Notes: generated from the letters alone by a model not told the origin. A stretch of 15,145 nucleotides of DNA from Candidatus Aciduliprofundum sp. (GCA_015523135.1 WAKY01000056.1:1-15145); one strand, 5' to 3'; counted from the first letter of the stretch, positions 1-7,925 are shown. A program made the numbers and translations.

Positions 1-2
1 AA

Positions 3-126
3 TGGTGGGGCCGCCCGGATTTGAACCGGAGTCACCGGCTTTTCTGGAGGGTTGCAGGAAGTAAAGGAACTCGCTGGTGGTTCCTCTCCCAAAGCCGGTA
101 GGATAACCAAGCTACCCCACGGCCCC
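3..126 (-). tRNA. tRNA-Pro(TGG), intron-containing
   Basis: On the - strand the ends form a 7-bp acceptor stem (GGGGCCG at 126-120 with CGGCCCC at 13-7). Discriminator A is at 6 and an encoded CCA at 5-3. The T arm carries TTCAAAT, and the anticodon stem is CCGGC/GCCGG (98-94 and 39-35). The loop reads T-T-TGG-G, giving anticodon TGG at 91-89, which reads proline CCA codons. A 47-nt intron interrupts the gene after base 37. The other two tRNA genes in the window do not encode CCA. Isotype is read from the anticodon and the normal loop position. Confidence 0.93.
41..87 (-). other. archaeal tRNA intron (Pro), position 37/38
   Basis: A canonical bulge-helix-bulge can be drawn. The outer helix is CCGGC/GCCGG. 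The central 4-bp helix is TTTG (exon 1) with CAGA (intron end), with 3-nt bulges GGA and AAA, and the inner helix is GAGG/CCTC. Cleavage after the second base of each bulge gives the 37/38 splice used by the archaeal tRNA endonuclease. The intron shares only the short string CTTTAC with the other two introns. Confidence 0.85.
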
Positions 127-150
127 ATTGGGGATTGGTGAATGAACAAA

Positions 151-162
151 CTAATAAATTAA
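151..162 (-). promoter_or_regulatory. TATA box for tRNA-Pro
   Basis: On the - strand this reads TTAATTTATTAG, centred about 30 bp upstream of the tRNA 5' end at 126. That fits an archaeal TATA element; assignment is by position only. Confidence 0.45.
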
Positions 163-202
163 TTTTTCCTTTTTAGTGGTTCGGAAATCGAACAAATAAA
201 GT

Positions 203-213
203 TAAATATAAAA
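203..213 (+). promoter_or_regulatory. TATA box of the mbx operon
   Basis: The sequence TAAATATAAAA sits about 50 bp before the first operon gene. Transcription would begin near 233-237, leaving a leader of about 20-25 nt that contains a ribosome site. It is the best TATA match between the divergent tRNA-Pro and the operon. Confidence 0.6.
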
Positions 214-245
214 CTAGAGATTACAGGAGAGAAAAAAGCCTTAAA

Positions 246-254
246 GAAGGTGGT
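246..254 (+). promoter_or_regulatory. ribosome binding site fixing the TTG start of mbxA
   Basis: GAAGGTGGT lies 3 nt before the TTG at 258. It complements the archaeal 16S 3' end and supports translation from TTG; no ATG lies nearby in frame. Confidence 0.7.
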
Positions 255-257
255 AAC

Positions 258-782
258 TTGAAAAAGGTAAGCAATGCGAACCGGTTCGTGTATGCCTTCC
301 TGATATTCCTTATAATTTGGTGTGGGCTTACATTTTCACCTGGGATTAAAGAGGAGCAATTTTTGCAAGAATTCACAGCGGGTGTTGTTTTATCTCTCAT
401 TGCTGCGGCTTTTAGTTATCAGCATTTATCCGAGAGGGGTTTGTATAATTTAGCTCCTCATAGAATTTGGTGGTTTTTGAAGTATATTCCTGTTTTTGTA
501 TGGGCTATGATAAAAGCAAATTTTGATGTAGCGTATAGGGTTTTGCATCCTAAAAGACCTATAAAGCCCGGTATTGTAAGGATAAGAACTAATTTAAAGA
601 ATCCTGTTGGAAAGCTTGCATTGGCGAATTCAATAACTCTTACTCCGGGAACTATGACTATGCAGATTATTGATGATAAATATTACATTCATTGGATATA
701 TGTGCACAGTGAAGATGAGAAGAAAGCTGGGGATATAATAAAAGGAGAATTTGAAAAATACCTAAAAGAGGTGTTTGAATGA
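258..782 (+). CDS. mbxA: MBX/Mrp antiporter-module subunit A (MnhE family)
   Basis: A 174-aa membrane protein of the MnhE/MrpE family, first gene of the operon. Hydrophobic helices lie at about residues 10-28, 38-55 and 70-90. They are followed by the family's soluble C-terminal domain with the signature ANSITLTPGT at 123-132 and an IHWIYVH strand after it. In MBH/MBS complexes this subunit belongs to the ion-translocating Mrp-like block and is not redox active. The start is TTG, supported by a GGTGG ribosome site and the absence of a nearby ATG. The stop overlaps the next gene's start by ATGA. Family assignment is firm; the MBX rather than MBH label comes from the whole operon. Confidence 0.92.
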   Translation: MKKVSNANRFVYAFLIFLIIWCGLTFSPGIKEEQFLQEFTAGVVLSLIAAAFSYQHLSERGLYNLAPHRIWWFLKYIPVFVWAMIKANFDVAYRVLHPKRPIKPGIVRIRTNLKNPVGKLALANSITLTPGTMTMQIIDDKYYIHWIYVHSEDEKKAGDIIKGEFEKYLKEVFE

Positions 783-1045
783 ATTGTTCAATTGACATAT
801 GTGCAGTATTTATAACGTTGATCTCCGTAGCAGCTTTTCTCTCTATTATTCGCCTTATAAAGGGTCCAACAGCGCCAGATAGAGCGGTAGCATTGGATAT
901 ATTGACAAACATAACTATAGTTCTCTTAGTTCTCCTTGGTTACTTCTTCCAAAGGTTCATATATTTGGATGTGGCTCTTGTTTATGGTGTTTTAGCATTT
1001 GTAGGAGTAATAGCCCTAGCAAGGTACTTGGAGGGAGGTCTATGA
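779..1045 (+). CDS. mbxB: MBX antiporter-module subunit B (MnhF family)
   Basis: An 88-aa protein of three predicted membrane helices, the usual size and shape of MnhF/MrpF. Conserved family features are visible: the loop KGPTAPDRAVALD after helix 1, and YLDVALVYGVLAFVG in helix 3, where the acidic residue sits next to the membrane. The ATG overlaps the stop of mbxA (ATGA at 779-782) and the ORF ends in an ATGA overlap with mbxC, so translation is probably coupled on both sides. It is part of the ion-translocating arm of the complex. Confidence 0.92.
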   Translation: MNCSIDICAVFITLISVAAFLSIIRLIKGPTAPDRAVALDILTNITIVLLVLLGYFFQRFIYLDVALVYGVLAFVGVIALARYLEGGL

Positions 1046-1389
1046 GTGATATAATTCTTTTAATTTTGCAGATAATAGGGTACATATTTATCAGCATAGG
1101 TACTTTCTTCCTCCTGCTTGCCTCTATAGGTTTGCTTCGTATGCCTGATGTTTATAACAGGATGCAAACAGCCACAAAGGCAACTACACTAGGTTCTCTG
1201 AGTGTTCTGATTGGTGTGGGATTAATTGACCTTTGGTGGCTTCCCAAGAGCTTAATCATCGCAGCATTTATTGTGCTAACTGCACCAATAGGTGCAAGTG
1301 CTTTAGCCAGAGCTAGCTACAAGCATGGTGTTAAACTTTGGGAAGGAAGTGTGGTTGATAAATACAAAGAAGAAAAGGAGGAGGATTAA
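1042..1389 (+). CDS. mbxC: MBX antiporter-module subunit C (MnhG family)
   Basis: A 115-aa MnhG/MrpG-type protein with three predicted membrane helices. The diagnostic segment RMPDVYNRMQTATKATTLG follows helix 1; in the family this loop is typically R-x-PDVYxRxHAxTKAxTLG. The last 20 residues are very rich in Lys and Glu and should be cytoplasmic. It starts in an ATGA overlap with mbxB. Its 3' end carries the GGAGGAGG ribosome site of the next gene. It is a structural subunit of the Mrp-like block. Confidence 0.92.
   Translation: MSDIILLILQIIGYIFISIGTFFLLLASIGLLRMPDVYNRMQTATKATTLGSLSVLIGVGLIDLWWLPKSLIIAAFIVLTAPIGASALARASYKHGVKLWEGSVVDKYKEEKEED
1377..1384 (+). promoter_or_regulatory. Shine-Dalgarno site setting the TTG start of mbxD
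   Basis: GGAGGAGG ends 6 nt before TTG 1391. An upstream ATG in the same frame (1325) would add a Lys/Arg-rich tail unlike the family and lies inside mbxC, so the TTG is preferred. Confidence 0.7.
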
Positions 1390-1390
1390 A

Positions 1391-1639
1391 TTGGACCTCT
1401 TTACCATAGTATCTTTAATCCTCATAACCATAATGATAATAGCAGCTATAATCGCTGCAGAGATAAAGGATTTACTTTCAGCTGCAATTGCTTCTGGAGT
1501 GATGAGTTTGGTAGTTTCTATACTATTTTATATGCTGCAAGCTCCAGATGTTGCAATCACAGAAGCTGCTATAGGTGCAGCTTTGAGTATGGCTGTGATG
1601 ATATTTGGAATTAAAAGCACAAAGAGGTGGGAAAAATGA
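1391..1639 (+). CDS. mbxD: MBX subunit D (DUF4040 / MbhD-type)
   Basis: An 82-aa three-helix membrane protein homologous to MbhD and to part of the MrpA C-terminal region. The family hallmark APDVAITEAAIGAALS lies at about residues 51-66; its Asp and Glu are in the membrane, and in MBH/Mrp structures acidic residues here are placed on the proton path. I start it at TTG 1391, one base after the mbxC stop and 6 nt after a strong ribosome site. The longer frame from ATG 1325 would overlap mbxC by 65 nt. Its stop overlaps the next start (ATGA, 1636-1639). Confidence 0.88.
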   Translation: MDLFTIVSLILITIMIIAAIIAAEIKDLLSAAIASGVMSLVVSILFYMLQAPDVAITEAAIGAALSMAVMIFGIKSTKRWEK

Positions 1640-2364
1640 AGAGAGTATTGGCTCTTACTCTTGCAATCTTATTATTTATTGTGTTTGCCATGGCATTTGC
1701 AAAAATACCCTTTGGAGAGAAAATGAGCAATTATCCAGATTATTATAATCCAATCGAAAATCAAACATCAAACATGTCTCTTCCACAGCATTATCTAACA
1801 TATGGGAAGAATGATACCGGTGCCACTAATATGGTAACTGCAGTTGTGGTAGATTACAGGGGTTTTGATACTCTTGGTGAAGTTACTGTACTATTTTTAG
1901 CATCAACTGGTGTTGGCTCTTTGATGTATGTAGAGGATAAGGTGAAGAGAAAAGTTAGGAGGTCAAATGCTGTTGTAGAAACAGGCTCCAAACTTCTATT
2001 CGGTTTCATAATTCTATTTGGTGCATACATATTCATTCATGGTCACCTTACTCCAGGTGGAGGATTCCCTGGTGGGGCAGTGATTGCCTCATCATTCCTC
2101 TTGCTCTATTTGGCCTATCCAAAATTCCATGCGGAGCACAAAAAGTTGAATGTTTCTGAAAGCCTTGCGGGTTTGACCTTTGTTATTGTTGGCCTTCTGG
2201 GTCTTATTATAGCAGGTTACTTCCTCTATAATTTCTTGCCATTTGGATTGCCAACATATCTATTCAGCGCAGGTGTTATACCAGTTATATATGTGGCCAT
2301 AGGAGTTAAGGTGGGAAGTGAACTAACAGGTATCGTGGATGCAATGATGGGGGTGAGAGAATGA
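1636..2364 (+). CDS. mbxF: MBX subunit F (MbhE-like domain fused to MnhB)
   Basis: A 242-aa membrane protein with two joined units. Residues 1-105 hold a signal-anchor-like helix (about 4-22), a polar extracytoplasmic stretch with several Asn (28-65), and the MbhE/MrpA-type segment VDYRGFDTLGEVTVL (72-86), which carries conserved acidic residues D78 and E82. Residues about 112-242 are an MnhB/MrpB unit with four helices and the signature TPGGGFPGG (139-147). In MBH these units are separate proteins E and F. ATG 1636 is chosen over GTG 1627 because it makes the ATGA overlap and is well spaced from AGAGGTGGG. The stop overlaps mbxG. Confidence 0.88.
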   Translation: MKRVLALTLAILLFIVFAMAFAKIPFGEKMSNYPDYYNPIENQTSNMSLPQHYLTYGKNDTGATNMVTAVVVDYRGFDTLGEVTVLFLASTGVGSLMYVEDKVKRKVRRSNAVVETGSKLLFGFIILFGAYIFIHGHLTPGGGFPGGAVIASSFLLLYLAYPKFHAEHKKLNVSESLAGLTFVIVGLLGLIIAGYFLYNFLPFGLPTYLFSAGVIPVIYVAIGVKVGSELTGIVDAMMGVRE

Positions 2365-2696
2365 TCCCTTACTACTACCTCGGCTCTATATCCCTTGTTG
2401 TAATAGGAATTTATATAGTTATAGCAAAGAAGAATCTCATAAAGATAATAATTGGTTTGGACATAATGGATACTGGTGTGAATCTTCTTCTCATCTCTGT
2501 CGGATATGTTAAAAATGCCACTGCACCTATAGAGAATGTACCTGGCCCGTATGTGGACCCAATTCCCCAAGCTTTGGTGCTCACTGCCATCGTTATAGGT
2601 GTATCCGTTATGGCTCTTGCGTTATCTATAGCAATAGGAATATACAAGAAAACAGGGACTTTGGAACTTGATGAGATAATGGGGGTGGAAGAATGA
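2361..2696 (+). CDS. mbxG: MBX antiporter-module subunit G (MnhC/NuoK family)
   Basis: A 111-aa, three-helix protein of the MnhC/NuoK family. Visible features are the helix-2 segment IIGLDIMDTGVNLLLI, the extracytoplasmic loop with Pro/Gly (PGPYVDP), and the very conserved DPIPQALVLTAIVIGVSVMA at helix 3. NuoK homologues form part of the continuous polar axis carrying protons between the redox arm and the pump subunits. It has ATGA overlaps at both ends. The ribosome site GGGGGTGAGAG lies just upstream in mbxF. Confidence 0.92.
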   Translation: MIPYYYLGSISLVVIGIYIVIAKKNLIKIIIGLDIMDTGVNLLLISVGYVKNATAPIENVPGPYVDPIPQALVLTAIVIGVSVMALALSIAIGIYKKTGTLELDEIMGVEE

Positions 2697-4111
2697 TTAG
2701 GCCAGTGCTATTGATAGCATTTCCTCTATTTTTTGCATTTCTCTCGCCAATCATAGGTCTTTGGAGTAAAAAATGGGTTAGGTACTTGATTATATTTGCC
2801 ACAGCCCTAAATGCCACACTTGCTGGCCTTTTACTCCTTGAGGTATTTCAGCACCCGGTATTTGATATAATCGGTGGTTTTCAGCCACCTTTGGGTATAG
2901 TTCTCATGGTAGGGCCTCTAGGTGCAATAATTGCCTTTATTATAAATTTAGTTGCATTTATAATCTCAATTTATAATTTAAAAGTGGAGAAAGAACCTAT
3001 TGTTAGATACTCAATGCTCTATCTCCTCTTGGTTATGGGCTCTACAGGTATGGTCCTTACAGGAGACCTTTTCAATCTATTCGTATTTTTGGAGGTAACA
3101 TCAATAGCCTCTTACAGTCTTGCAGCTTACAACAAAGATAAGAAAGGATTTTTGGGTGCTATGAAATATGTGATAATTGGCTCCATAGGAAGTACCTTTG
3201 TTCTTCTAGGTATAACCTTAATATACTCAGAATTAAGAACCCTTAATATGCTGGATATTGCAGCAAGAATAGGTACAATGGATCCCTATGTGAAGATAAT
3301 TGCGTTCACCTCTCTCTTTCTGGGATTTGGCGTTGAAGCTGAAATGTTTCCCCTAAACACATGGGTTCCAGATGTATACGATGGTGCACCTAATCCAATA
3401 AGTGCAGCTTTTGCATCGTTGCCTGCGAAGGCGGGTATATTTGCTCTTGCGAGAGTTATATTTACAATGTTTTCATTCACGAATTTCTTGTGGTTCGTAG
3501 TTATAATGGGTCTTCTTACAGTATTCTTTGGAGAGCTTATAGCATACACACAAAAGAATCTCAAGAGGATGTTAGCTTATTCATCTATAGGTCAGATGGG
3601 AATGATAATAATGGGTCTTGGAATAGGTACAACCCTTGCAGTTGAAGGCGCATTTTATCAAATGATTGCTCATGCTCTTGGAAAGGCACTGCTATTCATA
3701 GCCGCTGGTTTTCTAATCTATGCAGCTAAAAGCGACAAGATAGAGGATATGAAAGGTATGGCGAGGAATCCATTGGTTGGTATACCACTTTTAATAGGTG
3801 CTCTCTCTATAATGGGTATGCCACCTTTTGCAGGCTTCTATGGTAAATTCTTCATTCTCATGGGTGGATTTTCAGAAGGTTACTACGCTATCATAGCTCT
3901 CTTTTTGGCTGCCAGTATTGTGGAGGTTGCATATTATGCAAGATTCATAAAAATAGTGTTTGAGAAAGGTAACAGGGTAATAAGACCAGATGCAGCTACA
4001 TACATACCTCTTATACTCTTGGCTATACTGATAGTGCTTATTGGTGTGTATCCAAAACCCATACTTGCCGTTTTACAGCATGTAAGCGCATTTATAACGG
4101 GAGGTGCCTAA
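2693..4111 (+). CDS. mbxH: MBX antiporter-like pump subunit H (MnhD/NuoM-N family)
   Basis: A 472-aa polytopic protein of about 14 helices, the first of two NuoL/M/N/MrpD-type subunits in the operon. It has the TM5 glutamate in LFVFLEVTS (E134) and the TM8-type lysine in ASLPAKAG (K246). The segment that normally reads GxKxxxxPLHxWLP is GFGVEAEMFPLNTWVPD here, with Glu215 at the usual lysine position and Asn222 at the usual histidine. H' (next gene) has the common K/H version. From family knowledge it translocates H+ or Na+, driven by redox chemistry in the J/L arm. ATGA overlap with mbxG. Which of the two pump genes is H or H' is assigned by gene order only. Confidence 0.9.
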   Translation: MIRPVLLIAFPLFFAFLSPIIGLWSKKWVRYLIIFATALNATLAGLLLLEVFQHPVFDIIGGFQPPLGIVLMVGPLGAIIAFIINLVAFIISIYNLKVEKEPIVRYSMLYLLLVMGSTGMVLTGDLFNLFVFLEVTSIASYSLAAYNKDKKGFLGAMKYVIIGSIGSTFVLLGITLIYSELRTLNMLDIAARIGTMDPYVKIIAFTSLFLGFGVEAEMFPLNTWVPDVYDGAPNPISAAFASLPAKAGIFALARVIFTMFSFTNFLWFVVIMGLLTVFFGELIAYTQKNLKRMLAYSSIGQMGMIIMGLGIGTTLAVEGAFYQMIAHALGKALLFIAAGFLIYAAKSDKIEDMKGMARNPLVGIPLLIGALSIMGMPPFAGFYGKFFILMGGFSEGYYAIIALFLAASIVEVAYYARFIKIVFEKGNRVIRPDAATYIPLILLAILIVLIGVYPKPILAVLQHVSAFITGGA

Positions 4112-4112
4112 A

Positions 4113-5930
4113 ATGGATGCCCTAACTCTTTTTGGAATATTTATACTGCTTCCTCTTGTGGGTGCTTTGCTATCTTATTTTGGTAGAAAATATGCCCCAA
4201 TTATAGCTTTGATATTTGTAGCCATAACAGGGATATTTCTCTATGTATGGTATGGAAACTTCGGTTCTTACACCGTGGACATAGGTGTAAAATTGAATTT
4301 AACATTCGATATAACCACTTGGTTCTTCATGTTGATGATAAACACCGTTATATTTTCCTCTCTCTTATTTGCAGTTAGTGCAGATTTAAAGAATGCTGGA
4401 GGCTTTTCAACATTAATGCTTCTAGGATTTACAGGAGCCAATGGAGTTCTTCTCTCTAGAGATTTCCTTAGCTTATATTTATTCTGGGAGCTTATGTCTT
4501 GGTCCGTTTATGTCCTAATTCTCCGTACTTCTGGTGAGTATGCTAGAAGATACTTGCTCTTCGGAGTACTCTCTGCATATTTCATAATAATGGGCATTGG
4601 TATAATTTACTATTATACGGGAAGCTTTCTCTACGAGGATGCTCTTTCTGGTGTAATACCTTATTATGCATGGGCTTGGATCCTTGTATTTTTAATTTTA
4701 GGGTTTGGAGTAAAGATGGCCATTATACCTTTGCATGTATGGGCACCTTATGCCTATTCTTCTGAACAGCCATTTGTATCCTTCTTATCTGGAGGATTGA
4801 GCAAGCTTGGTACATTTGGAATTTATATGAGCATGTACTCCATTGCAGGCGTAGGCATTTTAGATTCCTTTGGCACATTCCGCGGAGTTTCCCTTCTCGG
4901 TTATCCATTTGCACTTTTGGGTGCCATAACTGCATTCGTTGGCACAATATTGGCAATTTTCCAAGATGATATCCGCAAATTGCTAGCTTACTCTTCCATT
5001 GGACAGCTTGGATATGTCATGGTTGGACTTGGACTAGGTACATCTCTAGCCCTTGGGGGTGCATTGTTCCACGCGTTCAACCATGCTTTCTTTAAATCTC
5101 TCTTGTTTCTGGGAGCTGGAGCTGTGATATATCGTACAGGTAAGTACAAGATTAGCGAAATGGGAGGGCTTGGATACAGGATGCCATTCACATTCCTATT
5201 CGTTTTATTTGCCATCTTCGGTCTTGCGGGCATACCATTAACATCTGGATTCATCTCAAAGTGGATGCTCTACGAGGCAGCCATAGAGAAAAAATTTGTT
5301 ATAATTGCACCTTTAATGCTAATTGCATCTGTGGGTGCATTTTTATACTCATATCGCATATTGTATGGAATATTCTTGGGTGGGTTAAAAGAGGAGCATA
5401 AGAAAGTTAAGGAAGCACCCGCACCTATGCTCGCAGCCATGTTTATTCTAATGCTTCCTCTGCTCATATTCTCAATAGTTCCCGGCTGGATACTTGGATG
5501 GATAAATGATGTCCTTACCAATACCGGATTGAAACCTATTGATTATACACAATTCACCTACTATTCTTCTATAGGTGGAGCAAATATGGCAACATTTTGG
5601 ATTGCATTTATGGTATTATTCTTTGTAGCTGTAGCAATATTTATAATGAAAAGGGCCAGGGTTGTGAATCAGTATGATAATTACTTTGCTGGTGAAGCGC
5701 CATCTTCTGTTGCACTTCATGCTGCTCACAATTATTATAAACCTTTGAAGGACACATGGGCGCCAATGCTCAAGTACAGCGTAGATAGAGCTTATGAGAA
5801 ATTCAGCAAATTCTTTGTGGATGGCTTCTATGAGATTAAGAAGATATATACTGGAAATCCACAGGACTATGCTGCTTACCTTGGTATTGCCTTCTTAATA
5901 TTTCTTATAATAGGGTGGTGGTTGCTATGA
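4113..5930 (+). CDS. mbxH': MBX second antiporter-like pump subunit H' (NuoL/MrpA-N/HyfB-like)
   Basis: A 605-aa polytopic protein. Core pump residues are in place: E126 in LFWELMSW, K201 and H208 in GFGVKMAIIPLHVWAP, and K231 in GGLSKLGTFG. The last ~90 residues hold an amphipathic, Lys/Asp/Tyr-rich stretch (about 530-585) followed by one final helix ending in GWWLL, which resembles the C-terminal extension of NuoL/HyfB-type subunits. A second pump subunit is the known difference between MBS (two) and MBH (one). I start at ATG 4113, after GGGAGGTG (4099-4106) and one base past the mbxH stop; GTG 4104 would swallow the ribosome site. It ends in ATGA with mbxM. Confidence 0.9.
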   Translation: MDALTLFGIFILLPLVGALLSYFGRKYAPIIALIFVAITGIFLYVWYGNFGSYTVDIGVKLNLTFDITTWFFMLMINTVIFSSLLFAVSADLKNAGGFSTLMLLGFTGANGVLLSRDFLSLYLFWELMSWSVYVLILRTSGEYARRYLLFGVLSAYFIIMGIGIIYYYTGSFLYEDALSGVIPYYAWAWILVFLILGFGVKMAIIPLHVWAPYAYSSEQPFVSFLSGGLSKLGTFGIYMSMYSIAGVGILDSFGTFRGVSLLGYPFALLGAITAFVGTILAIFQDDIRKLLAYSSIGQLGYVMVGLGLGTSLALGGALFHAFNHAFFKSLLFLGAGAVIYRTGKYKISEMGGLGYRMPFTFLFVLFAIFGLAGIPLTSGFISKWMLYEAAIEKKFVIIAPLMLIASVGAFLYSYRILYGIFLGGLKEEHKKVKEAPAPMLAAMFILMLPLLIFSIVPGWILGWINDVLTNTGLKPIDYTQFTYYSSIGGANMATFWIAFMVLFFVAVAIFIMKRARVVNQYDNYFAGEAPSSVALHAAHNYYKPLKDTWAPMLKYSVDRAYEKFSKFFVDGFYEIKKIYTGNPQDYAAYLGIAFLIFLIIGWWLL

Positions 5931-6892
5931 TAGTTGACTGGCTTATTCAAGCAGGACTTGTTGCGCTTTATCTTTTCCTTGCAGTAGTGATAGGTTTACT
6001 ATTTATGGGTATTGCTAGGAAGGTTACAGCTAGAGTTCAGAATAGGGTTGGTCCTCCAGTTTATCAGAATTTCTTGGATGTAGGTAAACTATTGGCTAAG
6101 AAAACTAATATCAAGCATAATTGGATATTTGATTTTGCCCCACTATTTGCACTTGCAGGAGTACTTCTAGCCCTAGCTTACCTCCCTATGGGTGGCTACA
6201 AAATGTTAAGTGGGGAGGGAGATCTGATATTACTTCTTTACATAATGGCCATTCCGGCACTGGGCTTTGCACTGGGAGCTGGAGCCTCTGCCAATCCTAA
6301 TGCAGGTGTGGGTGTTATGAGGGCCCTGATGCTTATGCTCTCCTATGAAATGCCATTTTTACTAGTACTTTTGGCTCTTATGATATTCTATAATACAGCA
6401 TCTCTTTCTACTCTGCTTGAAAAACAGATGAGTTTTGCTTGGGGTATAGTTGCTCTTCCCATATCTGCTTTGGCAGCTGATCTGGCTTTGCAGGGTATGA
6501 TGATGGAAAAGCCTTTTGATATCCCCATTGCACCTCATGAGATAGCCTCAGGCCCATTGGTAGAGTTTGGCGGAAAGTATTTGGGTATGCTGATGCTTTA
6601 CTCTGCAGGTTCTATAGTCCTTGAAACAACTTTATTTGTGGATCTCTTTCTTGGCGGTGGTGTAGTATTAAATCCTGCTCACTATGGAATAATAGCATAT
6701 GTGGTTAACTATCTTGTATGGTTTGTTTTCATATTTATAGTGTGGATGATTGCAGTGCTTATAAATGCAGTATTTCCAAGATTCAGGATAGAGCAGGCAT
6801 TTAAGTTCTACTGGAAGTGGCCTACTGTCATTGCAATCTTGGGCTTGATTCAAGCATACATTATGTCTGTATTTATGGGGGTGGTACCATGA
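5927..6892 (+). CDS. mbxM: MBX membrane connector subunit M (NuoH family)
   Basis: A 321-aa, roughly eight-helix protein of the NuoH/HyfC/MbhM family that joins the redox arm to the pump arm. Signatures seen are ARVQNRVGPP (35-44) followed by DVGKLLAKK, a long SANPNAGVGVMRAL segment before E141, and EKPFDIPIAPHEIASGPLVEFGG (194-216). Glu205 and Glu213 belong to the acidic funnel of this family. ATG 5927 makes an ATGA overlap with H' after GGGTGGTGG; GTG 5915 is less likely. The gene precedes J here, as in mbx operons; in mbh operons it follows L. Confidence 0.92.
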   Translation: MIVDWLIQAGLVALYLFLAVVIGLLFMGIARKVTARVQNRVGPPVYQNFLDVGKLLAKKTNIKHNWIFDFAPLFALAGVLLALAYLPMGGYKMLSGEGDLILLLYIMAIPALGFALGAGASANPNAGVGVMRALMLMLSYEMPFLLVLLALMIFYNTASLSTLLEKQMSFAWGIVALPISALAADLALQGMMMEKPFDIPIAPHEIASGPLVEFGGKYLGMLMLYSAGSIVLETTLFVDLFLGGGVVLNPAHYGIIAYVVNYLVWFVFIFIVWMIAVLINAVFPRFRIEQAFKFYWKWPTVIAILGLIQAYIMSVFMGVVP

Positions 6893-7431
6893 ATGAGAAC
6901 CCATTACCAAGTGTTATTCCTGATAAAGAATGGAAAAAGATACAGAGAATGCTTTCAAAACGCTCTTTGTGGATGATACATTTCTGTACTGGCTGCGGTG
7001 CAATGGAAATGCCCCCAGTTATGACCTCCCGCTACGATATGGAAAGATTTGGCATAATACCCATGGCAACTCCTCGTCAGGCAGATTTGATGCTCGTCAC
7101 AGGTTATGTTGCCACGAAGACACTCAAAAGGATAGTGCGCGTGTATGAGCAGATGCAAGACCCCAAGTATGTTATAGCCTTTGGCTCCTGCCCAATAAAC
7201 GGGGGTATTTACTGGGACTCCTATAATATCATAAAGAGATTGGATAAGTATATACCTGTTGACTTATACATAGCTGGATGTATGCCTAGGCCTGAAGCGG
7301 TAATGGATGCATTTCTCAAACTTATGAAGGATATCGATGAAGGAAAAGCCAATGGTTGGATGAGATACAGAAAGTATTATGACCAGTACAAGAGAAACCA
7401 AATGAGAATATTTAAGAGGTGGGATGAATGA
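6889..7431 (+). CDS. mbxJ: MBX small redox subunit J (NuoB / hydrogenase small-subunit type)
   Basis: A 180-aa cytoplasmic-side subunit holding the proximal [4Fe-4S] cluster, the N2 equivalent. Candidate ligands are C33 and C36 (FCTGCGAMEMPP), C101 (GSCPINGG) and C131 (GCMPRPE). The intervening text (TSRYDMERFGI, ADLMLVTGY, DPKYVIAFGSC) is typical of group 4 hydrogenase-related small subunits. In the published MBS model sulfur is reduced at a site-differentiated iron-sulfur cluster in this region; which iron would be open cannot be read from this sequence, since all four Cys of the usual pattern are present. Start ATG 6889 (ATGA overlap) removes 24 spurious residues of the longer frame. Confidence 0.93.
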   Translation: MNENPLPSVIPDKEWKKIQRMLSKRSLWMIHFCTGCGAMEMPPVMTSRYDMERFGIIPMATPRQADLMLVTGYVATKTLKRIVRVYEQMQDPKYVIAFGSCPINGGIYWDSYNIIKRLDKYIPVDLYIAGCMPRPEAVMDAFLKLMKDIDEGKANGWMRYRKYYDQYKRNQMRIFKRWDE

Positions 7432-7925
7432 AAGCAGAGGATATATTCAAAGATCTCGAATTAAAATTTGAAAATCTTAAGGTTAAGGGTAACACTCTCC
7501 CACGATATAAAGCAGAGGTGCAACCTGATAAGCTTGAAGAAGCCATAATAAAGTTCAAGAGTAATGGTTTTAATCATTTTGTAGCCCTCAGTTGCATTGA
7601 TTGGATAAAGGATGAGAAATTTGAGTTAGTGTATCATCTTTTTAGTTATGAGGAGAAAGAAGATGTATTTCTGAGCATATTTTTGCCAAGAAATGAGCCA
7701 AAGTATAAAACTCTAAGGCATCTGTTTCCTCAGATTGAAACATATGAAAGGGAGATACATGAAATGTTTGGAGTGGAATTTGAGGGTAATGATAGACTAG
7801 GTGAGTTTATCTTGGAGGATTGGGATAATATGCCACCTATGCGTAAGGATTTTGATACAGTAAAGTACGGGAAAGAGAAATACGAAAGCGTACCCCTAAT
7901 AAATGAGGGGGGTGAAAAGGAATGA
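7428..7925 (+). CDS. mbxK: MBX subunit K (NuoC family, 30-kDa type)
   Basis: A 165-aa soluble subunit that packs against L. Family signatures are visible: VALSCIDWIKDEKFELVYHL in the first domain, then YEREIHEMFGVEFEGND (106-122) and EDWDNMPPMRKDF (130-142), the equivalents of EREVWDMFGIxFxGHPD and PLRKDF. The protein is charged and has no membrane helix. The loop in this subunit family lies at the interface that couples redox state to the membrane arm. ATGA overlaps at both ends; the AGAGGTGG ribosome site lies within the end of mbxJ. Confidence 0.92.
   Translation: MKAEDIFKDLELKFENLKVKGNTLPRYKAEVQPDKLEEAIIKFKSNGFNHFVALSCIDWIKDEKFELVYHLFSYEEKEDVFLSIFLPRNEPKYKTLRHLFPQIETYEREIHEMFGVEFEGNDRLGEFILEDWDNMPPMRKDFDTVKYGKEKYESVPLINEGGEKE

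Noticed and set aside
1325..1390. Longer start for subunit D at ATG 1325
   Set aside because: It would overlap mbxC by 65 nt and add a highly basic tail; TTG 1391 with GGAGGAGG 6 nt upstream is better.
6817..6888. N-terminal 24 residues of the long frame of subunit J
   Set aside because: They lie inside mbxM and do not match the family; ATG 6889 with an ATGA overlap and ribosome site is better.
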